A program made the position numbers and the translations under genes. Positions 61,101 to 64,000 of a stretch of 64,000 nucleotides of DNA are shown here, piece after piece (position 1 is the first letter of the stretch; every line of letters begins with the position of its first letter). The notes beneath the pieces were generated by a model, which was not told the DNA's origin, searched no databases, and saw only the letters and a program-made list of their open reading frames with translations. The DNA comes from Pochonia chlamydosporia 170 (lineage: Eukaryota > Ascomycota > Sordariomycetes > Hypocreales > Clavicipitaceae): the NCBI RefSeq assembly GCF_001653235.2, contig NC_035790.1:1984001-2048000 (forward strand), written 5' to 3'.

Positions 61101-62752
61101 ATACGTCCTCAGCGCAGCGAATGTCAATAGCGACGAAAAGAATTTTGTCGACTTTGAGAAGATTTCCGGAATAGAAGGCGTGTCCTTGATCAACGTGGTC
61201 ACCAATACGGACAAGAAGGAGAAAACAAAGATATTGCAGACCAAGATTTCTCACAACGATGGATCACAATGGAAATACTTGCCGCCGCCTGCAAAGGACG
61301 CCGACGGCAAGTCTTACTCCTGCAGCAGCTCCAGAGGGGACAGTAAATGCGCACTTCACTTGCACCACTACACGGAGCGTGACAACAAGGGCCGGACATT
61401 TTCTGCTGAAACAGCCGTGGGATTCCTTTTCGGCGTCGGCAATGTTGGGTCCAGCCTCGGTGACGTCAAGGACGCCGATACCTTCTTGAGTACCAATGGG
61501 GGTATCAGTTGGACGAATGTCAAAAAGGGCCGTTGGACCTGGCAGTATGGTGATCAAGGATCCATCATTGTTCTTGTGCAGCGAGCCAGTGCCAAGAATA
61601 AGGTCAAGACCAAGATTGTATCCTACTCGGTTGATGAAGGCAAGACTTGGAAAGACAAGGAGTTCTCCGAGAGTGAAGTGACTGTTGAGGACATTACCAC
61701 ACTCAGATCGGGGACCTCTCGAAACTTCCTTCTATGGTGCCGAGATGACAAGGACAGGATGATGACGGTGAATCTCGATTTCACTGGACTCGCCGACAAG
61801 CCTTGCAAGTACAACAAGGACTCTCCAGCCGAATCTGACTACATTCTCTGGACACCACAACATCCACTGCAAACGGACAACTGCCTATTCGGTCACGAGT
61901 CTAAATATCTCCGCAAGAAAACCGATCGCAAGTGCTACACGAACCAGGACCTCAAGCGCCTGGTGGAGGCCCAGAACTGCCCTTGCAAACGAGAGGACTT
62001 TGAGTGGTATGTAATGACAACAATTCTTTTCTCTTTTTGTCCCTTCCCTTTTTTTTTTGGCCCTCCCATGTGCCGGCCTGGATCAGTTTGGACTAACCCA
62101 AATCTACAGCGCTTACAACTTTGAATTGGAAGATTCAGAGGCACAACAGTGCAAATTAGTCAAGGGCTATGAACCCCTGTCAGGCAAAGAGTGGTGTTCC
62201 AAGAATCCAAACGCAACTTCATACTTTGACCCAACAGGATACCGTCGCATCCCACTCTCTACATGTGTTGGTGGCAGGGAACTGGACAAGGCGTCGGAGG
62301 AGCATCCGTGCGAAGGTCACGAGGACGAGTTCGAGAAGAAGCACCGAACCTCTGGGGTAGCCATCTTCTTTGCAGTGGTTATACCGTTTGCATTGGCTGG
62401 GGCCATTGGTTTCTATGTATACCGCAACTGGGATGGAAAATTTGGCCAAATTCGGCTGGGCGACACGTCGTCAACCTTTGACAGCGACCGACCTTGGGTA
62501 AAGTATCCCGTCATTGCGGTTTCGGCCATTGTGGCAGTCGTGGCAACGCTCCCTCTTCTCGTTGGTGGTTTGTGGCGATCTGCAACGGGCTCATATGACC
62601 GAGTCAGGGGCGGCAGCGGGCGAGGCTGGTTCTCAGGTGGGAACCGACGATTCACGACCAGAGACAGCTTCGCACGTGGCCGCGGCGACTATGCCATTGT
62701 TGACGAGGACGAAGGAGAACTGTTAGGCGAAGACAGTGATGAAGAGGTTTGA
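58138..62752 (+). CDS. VPS10: Vacuolar protein sorting receptor VPS10 (sortilin family)
   Basis: Vps10 carries soluble hydrolases such as carboxypeptidase Y from the trans-Golgi network to the late endosome and is returned by retromer. Exons are 58138-62006 and 62110-62752, joined by a 103-bp intron; the junction restores FECAYNFELEDSEAQQC, and the total is 1503 aa (yeast 1579). A signal peptide covers about 1-25 (ILLLSLFWTTAFA). Two tandem Vps10 domains follow, each a BNR-type propeller with Asp-box turns such as SADAGVSWKR, TEDRGETWTK, SQDHGKKWEE and SVDEGKTWKD, and each ends in a Cys-rich module. The membrane span is about 1381-1403, with a second hydrophobic stretch at 1432-1454. The cytosolic tail is short, Gly/Arg-rich and ends with the acidic cluster DEDEGELLGEDSDEE. 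The open frame starts at a non-ATG codon further left, so the ATG at 58138 is used. Confidence 0.95.
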
Positions 62753-64000
62753 AGGGGGAGATATAATGGGACCAAAAAGAAAAGAAGGGACAGGCAAGGC
62801 ATGAGTGACAAGGGCAAGGGGGCAAGGCAGGGAAGGGGGAAAAACGTCGTTGACCTCATCAAGCGGCAAGTGTGTATCAACAGTAAGAAGCCAGCTGTGG
62901 CTTTCGCACCGACGTGTCTATTTAGCGTGGTTTCTTTGTATCTTGGACAAACAAATGTGTATGCGATCTAGATGTACGGAGTATTGACATGGAATTTGGC
63001 AGGAGCATCTATCCATAATCATACCATTCATGCTAGTGACTCAGTGATGATGATCAAAATATAGCTGCCGCAGTGTCGTATACCTGTAGAATTGTTAGGT
63101 ATAGCATGAAATGAACATACCTGGCGACTGTCAAGTGGCTTCCAGCCAAGTCATCAAGCGATCAATGCGCCCAACATTGCAAATACAAATCCCAGTGCCT
63201 ATCCCAGCGCAATAGTTTATGCCATGCCCGCCACGAGCAATGGGTACGCCACAGACGATCGCCGCTCGGACCTCAAGCCGCTTAGGAAAGGAAAAAAAAA
63301 CAAAGAAAATCGTATGCATCTCAGCCCCAACGATGTATTCAAGAAAAGAAATGTTGGCAAGATGGTTCTCGTGGCATAGCGTACCAACTGCGTCTTGTTC
63401 TGGTTGGAGCGGGGTCAACTGGGAGTTGGCTGGCTGGTTAGGTGCATGTGGCGTCAACTGGTATTCTGTGCGGGAGGGCTGGACCGAGCACAAAGCCAAA
63501 AGCCACCATATAACACCAGACATCATCAGGCCAGGCTGGTTCGGTTGCCGCCAAGGACCGCAGCCATCGCTGCCTTTGTGAACGCATCATGGTTTGGGCT
63601 TTGCTTGCAGGAAGGCTGCTGCTGTGCTCTGTGTAATATGCTGTCAACTACTCAGTGCTCCGTCTATCAGACCAGAACATCGGACACTTGGTCGTGAAAT
63701 ATTGGTGGTCTGATCCCCCGACTGTTTGTCTTGTCAAAACGTCGTGCATCAAGCCCCAGAGCGTCCGAGAGCAACTGATGAAACAATACCCGTCACAACC
63801 GACTCCAATACTTCTACGTTGTGGCACTCGACACGTCCAATTCAGGGCAAACGTCTGGTCTAGTACCTTGCCCAGTTCTCACTTCTCAGTCCCAGTCAAG
63901 TCCCAGTCAAGTCCCAGTTCTAGGTTGTGAAGTTGTATGGGGCGTAAAATTAAATCGTGTGTCTACCTGACTAATTCTACAGTGTCAAGGGCAAGGTCTC
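62753..64000. other. Right-end flank of VPS10
   Basis: The first part is the VPS10 3' flank. TGTACGGAGTATTG occurs near 62974. A tandem 11-bp repeat lies at 63889-63921. No gene is visible; frames such as 63131-63526 have no recognisable product. Confidence 0.55.
63889..63921. repeat. Tandem GTCCCAGTCAA repeat
   Basis: Two perfect 11-bp GTCCCAGTCAA units and a third, imperfect unit follow directly. Confidence 0.8.

Overview
The window looks like nuclear DNA of a filamentous ascomycete, most likely a sordariomycete of the order Hypocreales. The genes carry short spliceosomal introns (about 54-127 bp) with GTAAGT-like donors, CTAAC-like branch sites and CAG/TAG acceptors. The protein set includes a CAP59-type mannosyltransferase, PMT4, Atg10, a two-repeat Vps10 and an anthranilate phosphoribosyltransferase with its own intron. 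The order-level placement is inferred from the look of the proteins, not from an alignment. Eighteen protein-coding genes are supported with exon models that keep frame from start to stop (one is cut by the left edge). One further small gene is doubtful, and there are two tRNA genes.

Layout, left to right. At 1-4091 (minus) is a P4-ATPase lipid flippase, cut by the left edge. At 5959-7002 (minus) is TFIIB. TRP4 is at 8248-9557 (plus), followed tail-to-tail by a single-pass membrane protein of unknown role at 9759-10580 (minus). A mitochondrial class III CoA-transferase is at 11882-13517 (plus) and an AT-hook protein at 13795-15113 (plus). A secreted, cysteine-containing, Val/Asp-rich protein is at 15507-16415 (minus). 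After a gene-poor stretch comes an asparagine-synthetase-domain protein at 20376-22278 (minus), divergent from a secreted SGNH hydrolase at 23278-24082 (plus). Two identical tRNA-Glu(CUC) genes follow. A C2H2 zinc-finger regulator is at 25749-28097 (minus), and a class I methyltransferase at 32047-32898 (plus).

The right half has a doubtful small gene near 33.4 kb, a CAP59-family glycosyltransferase at 34118-35477 (minus) and PMT4 at 36340-38776 (minus). Next come a RidA/Mmf1-type deaminase at 40687-41410 (plus) and ARPC1 of the Arp2/3 complex at 41665-42880 (minus), which is head-to-head with a U1A/U2B''-type RRM protein at 43251-43955 (plus). ATG10 is at 44031-44836 (minus), a GH47 alpha-1,2-mannosidase at 45522-47760 (plus) and an amino-acid permease at 50184-52291 (plus). 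The window ends with an NTF2-like-fold candidate carrying repeated short motifs at 53140-54874 (minus) and the sorting receptor VPS10 at 58138-62752 (plus).

Most genes are housekeeping genes. Several act in the secretory and endomembrane system (P4 flippase, CAP59-type transferase, PMT4, GH47 mannosidase, Vps10, Atg10), but they are interleaved with unrelated genes, and I see no sign of a biosynthetic cluster or mobile element. The least conventional parts are the secreted Val/Asp-rich protein, the motif-repeat protein, a 14-nt micro-exon with a possible dual start in the RidA gene, the doubtful small gene at 33.4 kb, and the long gene-free intervals that share short palindromic motifs. I did not find a convincing new multi-gene system.
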